From Dipteronia dyeriana (lineage: Eukaryota > Streptophyta > Magnoliopsida > Sapindales > Sapindaceae), in the NCBI GenBank assembly GCA_032871835.1, contig CM065298.1, positions 13,211,096 to 13,275,095 of the forward strand: DNA of 64,000 bases. The letters are read 5' to 3'. Every line of letters starts with the position of its first letter. Within the stretch, counting starts at the first letter, position 1. Positions 33,411 to 44,536 of this stretch are shown here, piece by piece. Both the position numbers and the translations under genes were made by a program. A model generated the notes under the pieces. That model did not search any database. It saw nothing but the letters and a program-made list of their open reading frames with translations, and was not told where the DNA came from.

Positions 33411-34239
33411 CTAATTAAATCCTAATCTAAATGAATGAAAAATAAATGGCATAATGCTTGTCTTTGGTTGGTAATTTAACTCACTAATATATAAAGATTG
33501 CAATAAACTAAGGAACATAAAAGCTCACACAAAAATATGAAGATGAAGGAATGATAGGGAATTAATGCAACCTAATTAAACTCCTCAATGTAATCCCTAA
33601 GTCTCATTTAAGCATTTAAATCCAATTGATAGGGTTTGTTTCATGAAGCACCTAACCTTTCCTATTACTCACACAAGGTCATGTAATGAGCAATGGTTAG
33701 AATTAGTTTCTAAGTAAAAACTCTAAACCAAATCACGCATAGCATGGTCATACATATGCAAATTTTCTCAATTATTAAGCTTGTAGTTACGGACTAAATG
33801 GGATGGTCACCCACATCTAACCCTCAACATCATAGATAAACGAATCCTAGCACAAACATTCATTGGGGTCTCATTTGAATATAAGTAACATAACTAGAGC
33901 AAGTATTTCAATAAAAGAGACTACCAAGATATTTAACTTAAAACCATTAGACTAGGATTACAAAGAGTTTCTCAATAAGTTTACATTAATCCCCTAACAT
34001 AGAGATTAGTTACACATCAAGGAAAAGAAATCGAGCAAAGAAGAGTTAAAGAACAAACCAAAATTGGTCATTGAGATCCTTGACTTGTAAGCCTCCTCTT
34101 CTTGCTTCATAAGATTCCAAGATGGATGGATGGGAAAGTTGTCTAAGAATGGTGATGGAGGAGTGAAAGTGTCTAAAATCTCGTGTGGCTGATGATCTTT
34201 CACCAAAATATTAGATGGGTCTAAAAATAGATCAGAAAT

Positions 34240-34440
34240 CAACCTAGAAACGCGTGCTGACGGACTGTCGATTCCTTCTATGTCGCGGTTGTCCATGACG
34301 ACATGTCGCGGTCTTCCATGACGACTTGTCGCGGTCTTTCATGACGACATCACAAGCAACACTTTAGAAAAGTTGTCGCGTGGTCTGTCGCAGCCTCCCA
34401 TGATGAAAATCATGACAGCGACATATTGTGTCATTTTGTC
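34240..34440 (-). repeat. Tandem GC motif, TGTCGCGG...CATGACGAC
   Basis: Three clear copies of GTCGCGGTC(T/-)TTCCATGACG, followed by decayed ones near 34,376-34,425. It lies in the minus-oriented LTR-like stretch of the surrounding TIR element. Confidence 0.7.
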
Positions 34441-35112
34441 AAAGTTTCCAATTTTCAGCTCTTTTGGGTCCCAATCTTCACTCATAACTCCCATATGATG
34501 CCTTTAATACAAAATCCTGCAAAAACACTCAATCGAGCCATTAAACACTTGATTTTACCCGAGAATTGAGCAATAAGCATAGGAAGGGGGACTCGAAATC
34601 TAGTGTTATCATGACTCGATCAAGTCATCAAACACTTGCTTGTATAAATAGTAGTCAATCAATCAACTGTGGTAATTAATCATCAATCTTTATGGAACGA
34701 ACTTTATTATCTTTGTACTACTCTCATGGCACCGTACTATTGTGAGTGCTCATTTAGGAGTGATCAAAAGTTACAATTTATTTCATGTTTAGTCTTTTAC
34801 AATTTTTATATAATTGTTTTTTTTTGTTAATATTATACAAGTATTGTTTCAAAATTATTTAAAAATCAAAACCCAAAAATAAAATAAACAAAAATATACA
34901 TGTGTTAAAAAAAATTGTGCATGCATCATTATTATGTTTAGGAATAAAGTACAGTTTTACCCCTACGCAATTAAAATTGATTGACAGAACTTAGTTAGAA
35001 GGACTAATTTAGTATTTGGAAAAAATAAAATGACCAATTTGGTCACTTTTGTAAAACTCGTAAACAACTTGAATTTTTTTTTAAAAAATCATGACCTAAT
35101 TGGTAATTGCCA

Positions 35113-35979
35113 TTTATTCTGTCTGTATAATTGTTAAGCATTGGAAAGTGGATTTTTGCTTAATAATAGGTGCATTATTGTTACAGATCTGCTGTTGAAA
35201 AAAAAAAATTGTCTCATGCAGCATATTTTGTTGATTTTATTTTTAGAGAAAAATTAGCTATAATGTGTATTTATTATGTAATGTCAATTTATGTGATAAT
35301 ATTGATCTTCATTGCTAGAAATTTGTAGAAATACAATTTCGCCTGATTTGCTTTCGACTCTGAGATCCTAAAAGCTGCTCTTCCACAGGTTTTGCATCTT
35401 CAATTTTTGAATTTTATCAATTCTCCATTTGCCTCATTACTGTGTGAAGCTTTCCATACATACAAATATATATTTTGTTATTTACAAACCATAAAAAAAT
35501 TAAAAATTATAAAAACTTCTTCAATCCTTCATATGTGAAAGCCATGCCACACCGCCTTTAAATAGGCAATCTGAATTCAACAATTGACCCCCAACACTCA
35601 AAAACGACCAGCGGTCCAAAATTTATATAATAGGGAGAAAACATTAAGGGGTAAAATTGGCATGGCAATTTTTTTTTCAATATATTTTTATGTTACTATT
35701 ATCTCTTTAAGAGTTATTGTTACTTATAATTTTTATTTTTATTTGTTCATTTATGCTTTTAATCTCTGTATACTTACATTGTTAAACATTGGATATATAT
35801 GAATAAGCATGAAATTTTCAGGATCCAAAATTCAATACTTTGCTTAGATTATTTCGTAGGTTGATTACTCATATTAAGTCGTTTATCTTTGTCTTGTTTT
35901 ACTATGTTTGTTTCAATTATCATTGATTATAACTTATTTATTACAGGCTTTAAGATTTAAAAAAGCGACATTTTAGTCC
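35113..35979 (+). other. 5' flank and leader of the F-box gene
   Basis: AT-rich. A splice acceptor (TTATTTATTACAG, ending 35,946) lies 33 nt before the ATG at 35,980, so a 5'-UTR intron probably ended here. A TATA-like TTTAAATAGG is at about 35,558. Confidence 0.4.
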
Positions 35980-36378
35980 ATGGATCGAATCTCTGAATTG
36001 CCGAATTTTACTATTCATCACTTTATGAGTTACCTCTTTGTAAAGAGGTAGCTCAAACATGTGTTTTGTCACATAAATGGTATAACTTTTATGTGTCCTT
36101 CCCCATCTTTGATTTTCATGAACCTTATAAATGGTTTGTAGGAGATCTTGCCTACAAAAATCCTGAAAGATTTTGCAAGAATGAAACTATAAGATTTTGT
36201 ATTACATAGGTTTACTGAATTTGTTGATGATTTCCTTGTTCGGTTTAGCAACCTAAAATTGTGTATGCTGAAGTTTAGGTTATTGATATCTTCTTGATAT
36301 TGAAGCATCTTCTCTTCTTGATAAGTGGATAAGATTGGCCGTAAGGAATGAAATTAAAGAATTAGATTTGAATGTTCA
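35980..36378 (+). pseudogene. F-box/LRR gene, segment 1: F-box and start of LRR
   Basis: The ATG opens MDRISELPNFTIHHFMS, the canonical N-terminus of a plant F-box domain. After a 1-nt shift near 36,018 it continues EVAQTCVLSHKWYNFYVSFP and IFDFHEPYKW. Then, after further shifts and stops near 36,205-36,310, it resumes DIEASSLLDKWIRLAVRNEI and KELDLN, the linker into the LRR region. F-box proteins bind SKP1 and bring targets to an SCF ubiquitin ligase; the LRR part selects the target. The frame is cut at the GTTCA target site of Copia C, and resumes at 43,503 (or 43,498, counting the duplicated GTTCA). At least three frame breaks show the gene is dead. Confidence 0.8.
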
Positions 36379-37338
36379 TGTAATTCGTAATTCCAAAAAC
36401 AAATCTGGTAGGTATCTGGAAACAGAAAGCAACAACACAAGAAAACAACACGTTAGAAAACAGTGTATGAACTGAGGTCCGTGTTTCACACAGTGTCCTT
36501 AAGACAATTTCTCCGAGCAACACCGTATGTGTATTTAGGTGATTATCTCTCAGGATACAACGGTTCAACAGTGGTAGGCTTAAGCACCAACCACTACCAG
36601 CGAACTCAAAACGAGTTTAAACTTACCAAGAAAACAGAGAAGAATAATAGGAATTCGGCTGCTTGAAATTAAGTGTATTTCAGTAGGTTAACTTTATGAA
36701 CAGAATACTATGGCTTTTGAATAGCCAAACCGAAGCACTAGGGTTTGTGGATTAATTTTGGTAAATTCGTTTTTGATTTAATAAGGAAATAATTTAATTA
36801 GATAATATTCTCCAAAGAGATTTAATTCTAATTAAAACTAATTCTGTATTCTTAGTGATCAAGTAAGAAATTAGAATCCAAACAATTAAAACGTTCCTTA
36901 TTCATCATAATAAAAAAACATTGACTTAAAGAAGTGGTAAAAGGTCAATTGGACTCTCACATCCAATCGGAGCGGCATTCGTGTCCGCAATTCGCTCCCA
37001 CACACGAGTCATGCATTCAAAGGTTCGGGATCCATGATTTGCAACCCCTGCGCGCGAGAGAGAGAGCCTCTATTCCACACATGTTGATATCTCATATCAC
37101 ACATTCACTTATAATCTACAAATAAATGATTTCCCTAACCAATGTGGGATTCATTTTAATCCCTACACAATGGGTTCACTTTGAGACTCAATTTCTCATT
37201 CACCCATTAACCATATTGTGAATTTGAGTATGCAATTTCAAAGGAGAATTTGAATCCACTTTAATCTTCAAATTTTATGGAATTTAACATACTCAATTTT
37301 TGCTCTCAAATTGAGAGATAGTCAAAAAATTTCCAACA
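36379..37338 (-). repeat. 3' LTR of Copia element C
   Basis: In element orientation it runs from TGTTGGAAATTTTTTGAC to GAATTACGAATTACA. It is visibly diverged from its partner at 42,516-43,497, implying considerable age. Confidence 0.9.
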
Positions 37339-38042
37339 ATCTCTCATATGAATGAAATTGACCTAGGAGACATAAAGAAGATGTTTGGTAAGTTCAAACG
37401 GTCGAAACCTGCATAGGATAGGTAGATGTTACCTTTTGAATCTTCCCTTGTAAATGTATGCTTACTTTACTGGTTGATCAGTAGATGTGATATCTTTGAA
37501 CTATTCTGCCATTTTGTGTAAACGATCACACACCTTACATAGGTATCTTCTAGACCCGATTTGGTTCTCATTTTTATGTTCGTTTTAGCCATGAACATGT
37601 GCCTGGTTCTGTGAGAGTCTCTTGAGAATATAGTCTTGAGAATATAGCCCTTCACTATTCTCTTTTAGAAGTGGCCCCACTTCTTTCTCACATAGGTGAT
37701 TTCTTAAGTAAGAGTAACCCACTTTACTCTGCTAGGATTTCCATAGCTAGGAATTTTGACGCATAAGAATCTTTAAAAACCATAGTTTAACCTTTTCCCT
37801 ATGAGCATCACTGTTTCATCATAGGAATAGACTTGAGGGTAACCCCCATAGTGATCCAACTGAGTCTTACAACTTTGTTGTCCCATTGAACCTAGATCTT
37901 GGGATCTCCAGTAAACTAGGTTGGGTGTCCATTGTATCGACCTTTTATCTAATGGGCTTTAGTCCCATTCCTCTCGATGATGTCTCAACTAGTTCTCCGT
38001 TTAACCCTTTAGTTATTTGATCCGCAATGTTATCCTTTAACC

Positions 38043-41000
38043 TTACATAGTCAATAGTGATAACCTAGATGAGATTAGTTGTCTAATGATATTATGTCTA
38101 GACTTCCCATTATACATGTTGCTATGTGCTCTTCCTATTGCTGATTGACTATCACAGTAAATGCAAATCGCCGGCACAGGCTTTGGCCATCTTAAAATAT
38201 CTTCTAAGAATTGGCATAGCCATTCAGCCTCCTCACCACATTTATCTAATGCTATAAACTCAGATTCCATGGTGGATCTGGCTATACGTGTTTGTTTGGA
38301 GAATTTCCAAGATACCGCTGCACCATATAGTGTGAACACATACCCACTAATGGATTTTGAATCCTTCATATCAGATATCCAATTATCATCAATGTATCCT
38401 TCTAAGACCGCTAAATATTTGGTATAATGCAGTCTATGATTACGCGTGAATCGTAAGTACATCAGTACTCTTACTATTCCTTTCCAGTGATCGTTTCCTG
38501 GATTACTCGTGTATCTGTTTAATTTGGTGGCTGCATTAGCTATGTTTGGTCTTGTACAACCTGTTAAGTACATCAAACTTCCTATCACTCGAGAATATTC
38601 TAGTTGAGAGATGCTCTCACCTTTATTATTGGATAGATGTAGATTTATATCTACTGGTGTTCTGGAAATTCCAGAATCGTTTTTCTTGAATTTCTCGAGA
38701 ATCATGTCAATGTAGTGTGATTGACTTAGTACGAGTTCGTTAGATGTTCTTGAGATTTTCATTCCCAACATTACTTTAGCTGGTCCTATATCTTTCATAT
38801 CAAATCTTGATTTCAACATCCTTAGTAGATTTGACCATTTTATCATCACTACCAATAATGGGCATGTCATCAACGTAAAGGCACACAATGACATAGCCAT
38901 TTTCTGTGTTCTTGACATAAACACGTTTGTCACATTCGTTGATCTTAAATCCATTTGACATCATAGCATTGTCAAATTTCTCATGCTATTGTTTTGGTGC
39001 TTGCTTTAAACCAAATAAAGACTTCACCAATTTACAAACTTTATTTCCTTGTCCTAAAGCAGAAAAACCCTCAGGTTGTTCTATGTAAATTTCTTCATCT
39101 AATTCTCCATTTAAGAAAGCCGTTTTCACATCCATTTGATGTACTTTAAGATTTCACAAAGCTGCGATTGCAAGTATCATCCTAATGGAGGTTATTCTCG
39201 TCACAGAAGAATATGTATCAAAGTAGTCTAGGCCTTCTCGTTGATTGTAACCTTTAATTACAAGTCTGGCCTTATACTTATCAATTGATCCATCTGCTTT
39301 CGCCTTTCTTTTGAAAATCCGTTTGGATCCTAGCGGTTTACATCCCGGAGGAAGATCCACTAATTCCTAAGTATGGTTTTGAAGGATGGAATCAATTTTG
39401 CTCTTAATTGCCTCTTTCCACAAGAGTCCTTCTGAAGAGATTACCGCTTCTTTGAAAGTTCAAGGTTCATCTTCTAGCAAATAGGTCATAAAATCTGGAC
39501 CAAAAAACGTTTCTACCCTTGCTCTTTTGCTACATCTAGGTTCATCCTCTACTTTATTTCCTTGTTCTTGGTCCTCACAACTATCAGCATGTGTTCGTTT
39601 TGACGAACTTGCTTCATCATTAGATTTACATGGAAATACATGTTCAAAGAACATTGCATTTCTAGATTCCATTATCGTGTTTTTGTGTATATCTGATATG
39701 TCTGATTTATAGACCAAGAATAGATGAGCACTACTATTTTATGTATATCCAATGAAAATGCAGTCAACATTTTTCGGACCTATCTTCACTTTCTCAGGTA
39801 TAGGTATGGCTACTTTGGAAAGACATCCCCACATTCGTAAGAATTTATAGGAAGACTGTCTTCCTTTCCATAGTTCATATGGGGTCTTGTATTCTTTCTT
39901 TCGGGGTATCTTATTTAAAAAGTAATTGCTAGACAATATAGCATCACCACACATGTTCTGAGGCATTCCAGAACTTATCAGCATTGCATTCATCATCTCT
40001 TTCAAGGTACGATTTTTACGTTCTGCAATACCGTTTTACTAAGGGGAATATGATGCAGTGGTTTGATGTATGATTCCGTGTTATCCACAGAACTCACCAA
40101 ACGGTGCTACATACTCACCACCTTAGTCACTTCTCAGTACCTTGATTTTCTTGTTGAGTTGATTCTCAACTTCAGTTTTATAGAGACTGAACTTCTCTAT
40201 AACTTCATCCTTATTTTTCAACAAATATACATAACAGTATTTGATGCTATCATCTATAAATATGATGAAATATTTGTTGCCACCTCTTGTTTGTACAAAT
40301 TTTAAATCACATATATTTGTGTGAATTAAATCATGAGGTTCAGATTTTCTTTCAATAGTTTGAAAAGATGACCTTGTTAGTTTTGCTTCAATGCAAACTT
40401 CACACTTATGTTTAAGATCAATATTGAATGCGAGAATATGATTTAAGTTAATTAATCTACGTAAAGTATTATAATTAACGTGTCAAAGTCTACCATGCCA
40501 TAAATTGGAAGACTCAAGCAAATAAACCGAAGAATTATCTTTATTGATTGTTCTTTTGACAACATATACATTAAGCTTAAAAAGCCCTTCAGTTACATAT
40601 CCCATATCCACATAAGTTCCTTGCTTGGTTAAAACCACTTTGTCCGATTCAATCACTATCTTGAACCCATGCTGATTGAGCAACGAATGGACACCAAGTT
40701 CTTACGGATATCAGGTACATACAAGACATTGTTCAAGCTCAGGATTATACCAGAGGTCATCTTGAGAATGACTTGACCACGTCCCTTCAAGTCAGATGTG
40801 GCTGAGTTGCCCATATATAACTTTTCTTCACTCTTTATTTCTTCAAATGTATTGAACATCTCCCTGTCAGGGTATATATGACGAGTTGCTCTAGTATCCA
40901 ACCACCACTCCCTTGGGTTTGCTTCTGTCACAATTGTAGAGAGATTGATCCCAGATACATCTTTTGAGATCCCAGCAACCATGTTTGCCTCGTGGTTTTT

Positions 41001-42043
41001 CTTCTTCTTTGGCAACCTGCACTCAAAAGATTGTGACCCAGCTTGTCACAGTTGAAGTACTTCCCTTGAAATTTTGGCTTCTTAGAGACTCCTCCCTTAG
41101 GACCCACTTTAGATCCTTTCCTAGGCTTGTTCTTTTTTAGTTAGAACTTTGCCCATGTTCAACCACATTGATCTTCGCTTCAGGCGTATTGACATCTTTC
41201 TTGTCAGACTTCATGTGATTTTTCTGAATACGAAACTTGAGAAGCAGATCCTTGATCTTCCTCTCATTTCGCTTGTATTTGAGATAGTTTTTGAATTCTT
41301 TCCATGAAGGAGGAAGCTTCACAATGATTGTAGCCACCTGGAAAGTTTCACTCAGGGTCATCCCTTCAGCATGTATCTCATGCAGAATCACCTGTAGCTC
41401 TTGGACTTGACTCATAACTGTCTTGGAATCCCCCATCTTGTAATCAAGAAACCAGCCCATAATAAACTTCTTGGAACTAGCATCATCAGTTTTGTATTTC
41501 TGGCCTAATGATTCCCACAGTTCTTTGGTTGTTTTCTTTGAAGAATAGACGCTATATAGCAAATCTGATAGCCCGTTCAGTTTGTAATTACGGCACATGA
41601 AATCTGAGTGATTCCATGCATCAATAGCATTCCATACCTGAACATCACACTCTTTACCATTATTAGGTTTAGGAGCATCTTCAGTCAAGAACATGCCAAG
41701 GTTCAGTGTGGTCAATAAATAACATCCTTTGCTGCCACCGTTTAAAATTCGGTCTACTTAACTTATCAGGATTCTCCGTATGATTCATCGGTAAATGTAC
41801 GGAATTCATGTAGGGGTTTGCCATGGGAAAATTCCCTTGACTCATATACTGGGTCAGCACCGGATCAGACATATTTCTCACGAAGGAGTTAATGATCGGA
41901 GTCGTTGTGGCCACAGTAGGCAATACTATAGGTACCTAGCCTATAAGCAAAGAGTTCACAGCCGAAGTATCTAATCGCATATTTAGATTAACTTTTGGAG
42001 TCTCTAGTGGAACACTAGAGTTCATATTAGATTTGTTTGCCAT
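38043..42043 (-). pseudogene. Copia element C gag-pol
   Basis: ATG at 42,043 opens the gag (MANKSNMNSSV in style with element A). Gag continues as [40 protein letters not shown] and KYKTDDASSKKFIMG to about 41,137. Protease: [10 protein letters not shown] at about 40,900, with Gly of the active site changed to Arg (DTG to DTR). Integrase: LWHGRL at about 40,490 and MMNAMLISSGMPQNM at about 40,000. [37 protein letters not shown], with the YVDD region out of frame near 38,880. RNase [43 protein letters not shown]. About eight breaks in total. Confidence 0.88.
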
Positions 42044-42129
42044 AATATCTGAAACAAAAACAAAATCGTTTTAGTAGCACATAAATAATAGCACGGATAT
42101 CAGTTGATATCAAATTAGATTTCATGATA

Positions 42130-42400
42130 GAAATCATAATCAGTGTCTGATATTGCAGACCCTATTACCCAATTGAAATCGCAGTCGATTTCGAAATCAG
42201 CGTCTAATAATATACCCAATTTCCACAAATTAAAGTTATTTATCAAAATTGAAACCAGTGTTCCAAATAACCCAATTTCCACAGATATGGTATATTCAAA
42301 ATTGAAATCAGTGTTCCAAAGAACAAGATTTCCATAGATATGGTATATTCAAAATTGAAATTAGTGTTCCAAAGATCCCGATTTCTATAATTAAAAACTG
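42130..42400 (-). repeat. Leader tandem repeats of Copia element C
   Basis: Five copies of CAGTGTTCCAAAGAACMMGA plus TTTCCAYAGATATGG-type sequence (plus-strand reading), matching the arrays of A and D in position and unit. Confidence 0.75.
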
Positions 42401-42441
42401 AACAAGTGATTTTTTTTTCTAAGTTCGTTACGATCTGAACT

Positions 42442-42457
42442 AGAACTCTGATACTAG
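42442..42457 (-). promoter_or_regulatory. tRNA-iMet primer-like site of element C, displaced
   Basis: On the minus strand CTAGTATCAGAG, about 60 nt inside the LTR boundary at 42,516. It has one mismatch to TGGTATCAGAG and the same offset as in element A. Confidence 0.5.
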
Positions 42458-42515
42458 AAAGTTTGAAAAAGGAGACGATTTTAAAAAGGAAAAAAAATAT
42501 AAATTATCTTAAGAT

Positions 42516-43497
42516 TGTAAATCATAATTCCAAAAAAAAATCTGGTAGGTATCTGGAAACAGAAAACAACAACATATGAAAACAACACGTTAGAAAACAA
42601 TGTATGAATCGAGGCCCGTGTTTCACACGGTGTCCTTAAGACAATTTCATCGGGTAACACCATATGTGTATTTAGGCGATTGTCTCCCAGGATACAATGG
42701 TTCAACAGTGGTAGGTGTAAGCACCAACCACTACCAGTAAACTCAAACCGAGTTTAAATTTACCAAGAAAACAGAGAAGAAGAATAGAAATTTGGTTGCT
42801 TGAAATTAAGTGTATTTCGGTAGGTTAACTTTATAAACGGAATACTATGGCTTTTAAATAGCCAAACCAAAGCACTAGGGTTTGGGGATTTATTTTGGTA
42901 AATTTGTTTTTTATTTAATGAGGAAATAATTTAATTAGGTAATATTCTCCAAAGAGATTTACTTCTAATTAAAACCGATTCTGTATTCTTAATGATTAAG
43001 TAATAAATTAGAATCCAAACAATTAAAGCTATCCTTATTCATCACAATAAAAAACATTGACTTAGGGAAGTGGTAAAAGGTCAACTGGACTCTTACGGTC
43101 CAATCGGAGTCGCATTTGTGTCCGCAGGTCACGCCCACACGAGTCGTGCATTCGAAGGTTCAGGGTCCATGATTTGCACCCCCCCCCCCCCCCCCATGCG
43201 CGTGCGAGAGAGAGCCTCTATGGCACACATGTTGATAGCTCATATCACACATTCACTTATAAACTACATATAAATGATTTCCCTAAACAATGTGGGATTC
43301 ATTTTAATCCCTGCACAATAGGTTCATTTTGAGACTCAATTTCTCGTTCACCCATTAACCATTTTATGAATTTGAGTATACCATTTAGAAGTTTTCAATA
43401 AGGAGAATTCGAATCCATTTTAATCTTCCAAATTTATGGAATTTATTATAGTCAATTTTTGCTCTCAATTTGAGAGTTAGTCACAAAATTTCCAACA
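42516..43497 (-). repeat. 5' LTR of Copia element C
   Basis: In element orientation TGTTGGAAATTTTGTGAC to GGAATTATGATTTACA. It contains a run of about 19 C on the plus strand at 43,180-43,195, the counterpart of the G run in element A. Confidence 0.9.
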
Positions 43498-43502
43498 GTT
43501 CA

Positions 43503-43854
43503 AACAGAAGAAAATGCAATATACACTCAACCTCGAATAATTTTTTCAGTTGCTTCTGTGAACGCTTTAAACTTAGAGGGTTGTAAGTTGGAGCATATCC
43601 CTGAGACTATAATGTTATATTCTTTCAAAGTCTAATTTTGAAAAAAGTTTTCATAAAGGTAAAGATAGTCCAGAAGCTCACCAATCAATGTCCATTGCTC
43701 AAAGAATTCTCTTTAGACTACTTTTGAGGTTAAAGACATATTTTTGTTGTTAAACCTCATAAACTCAAACTATGTTCCATTCTGAAATTTGTCGATGAGC
43801 TTAAAAGTGTCAAAGTTGCTGCTCCAAGTCTTCAACAGTTGGCGGGGTATATAG
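43503..43854 (+). pseudogene. F-box/LRR gene, segment 2: LRRs
   Basis: Continues the frame broken by element C: TEENAIYTQPRIIFSVASVN, then ALNLEGCKLEHIPETIM. Later frames give KIVQKLTNQCPLLKEFSLDY and FVDELKSVKVAAPSLQQLAG. The spacing L..L.L..C.L fits plant F-box-associated LRRs. One stop (about 43,634) and at least one shift interrupt it. It ends at the insertion site of Copia E. Confidence 0.78.
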
Positions 43855-44453
43855 TGTTAGGATATGTGGAGCAAGAAACCAGTAGAGGAACAAGTTCTAG
43901 TAGGTGGCGAGCAGGTGGCGCGGCATAGACTGTGGCAGATGCAAGGAACTCAGACCATGGCACACACAACGGTGGTGTTCAGGCATGACAAGCTGTACAG
44001 ACCGCGGTGCATAAACAGTGGCCTAAAGAGCGATGTTCTCTAGGCGAGACAAGCATTGTGGACCGTGGCATAGACACGTGCCTACACAGTGGTCCAGACA
44101 GCGGTGGTGGCGGATTTCATGAGAAATAGGAAATCCTACGTATATAAGTAATTGGAAAAGGAAATAAACTCCAATTGGGTTTTGGCCAACCCTAGTACTC
44201 CTATATAAATACTACCATTATGTAAAGTGTGAGGAAAATTACTTGAGAGAGAGAGAGAGCAATTGTATAGAGACTAAAAGTGAGACAAAGTGATTTTAAT
44301 CAACTATGAAATAGTGGATTGAGTGCGGTGCGCTCCGTGGACGTAAACAAATTGCTGAACCGAGTAAAATTTTTGGTGTCTTCTTTTCTTCTTATTGCTT
44401 TCTTACTAATTGATTGTGATTAGATTTATATGTGTGGTTTTTCCTCATCAACA
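43855..44453 (+). repeat. 5' LTR of Copia element E
   Basis: TGTTAGGATATGTGGAGC to CTCATCAACA. TATA box TATATAAAT at 44,202-44,210. Bases about 43,905-44,115 carry repeats of a GACCGCGGYGCA-like word. Confidence 0.9.
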
Positions 44454-44455
44454 AT

Positions 44456-44467
44456 TGGTATCAAAGC
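44456..44467 (+). promoter_or_regulatory. Primer-binding site of element E (tRNA-iMet)
   Basis: TGGTATCAAAGC, one mismatch from the usual TGGTATCAGAGC, 2 nt from the LTR end: the normal position. Confidence 0.85.
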
Positions 44468-44536
44468 TTCGGGTTGGGGTAGAGTGTTTTTCACACAAAT
44501 CTAGGTTTTCTCAAGGTGAATATTTTCATCGTGGAG

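Larger units (their letters stand above)
31705..35112. mobile_element. 3.4-kb TIR element with 8-bp TSD TTTATTCT
   Basis: The left end TGGGCAATTACTAATTAG and the inverted right end TGGCAATTACCAATTAGG start arms of about 130 bp that share CAAGTTGTTTRCG and TTTACAAAAGT. TTTATTCT lies at 31,697-31,704 and 35,113-35,120, a perfect duplication. There is no transposase frame. The interior is two non-coding LTR-like stretches in opposite orientation (about 32,100-33,410 plus, and 33,420-34,640 minus). Confidence 0.8.
36379..43497 (-). mobile_element. Copia element C, full length, perfect TSD GTTCA
   Basis: Flanked by GTTCA at 36,374-36,378 and 43,498-43,502. Two LTRs of 960 and 982 bp bound an internal region holding gag, protease, integrase, RT and RNase H in Copia order on the minus strand. 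Same family as A and D, but here the RNase H end and 3' untranslated region are intact and no nested LTR is present. All frames are interrupted. It sits in the LRR-coding part of the F-box gene, in the opposite orientation. Confidence 0.93.

Noticed and set aside
36379..37338. Solo LTR
   Set aside because: First taken as solo because its right flank (ATCTC) did not match; the partner LTR at 42,516-43,497 and the outer GTTCA duplication show a full-length element.
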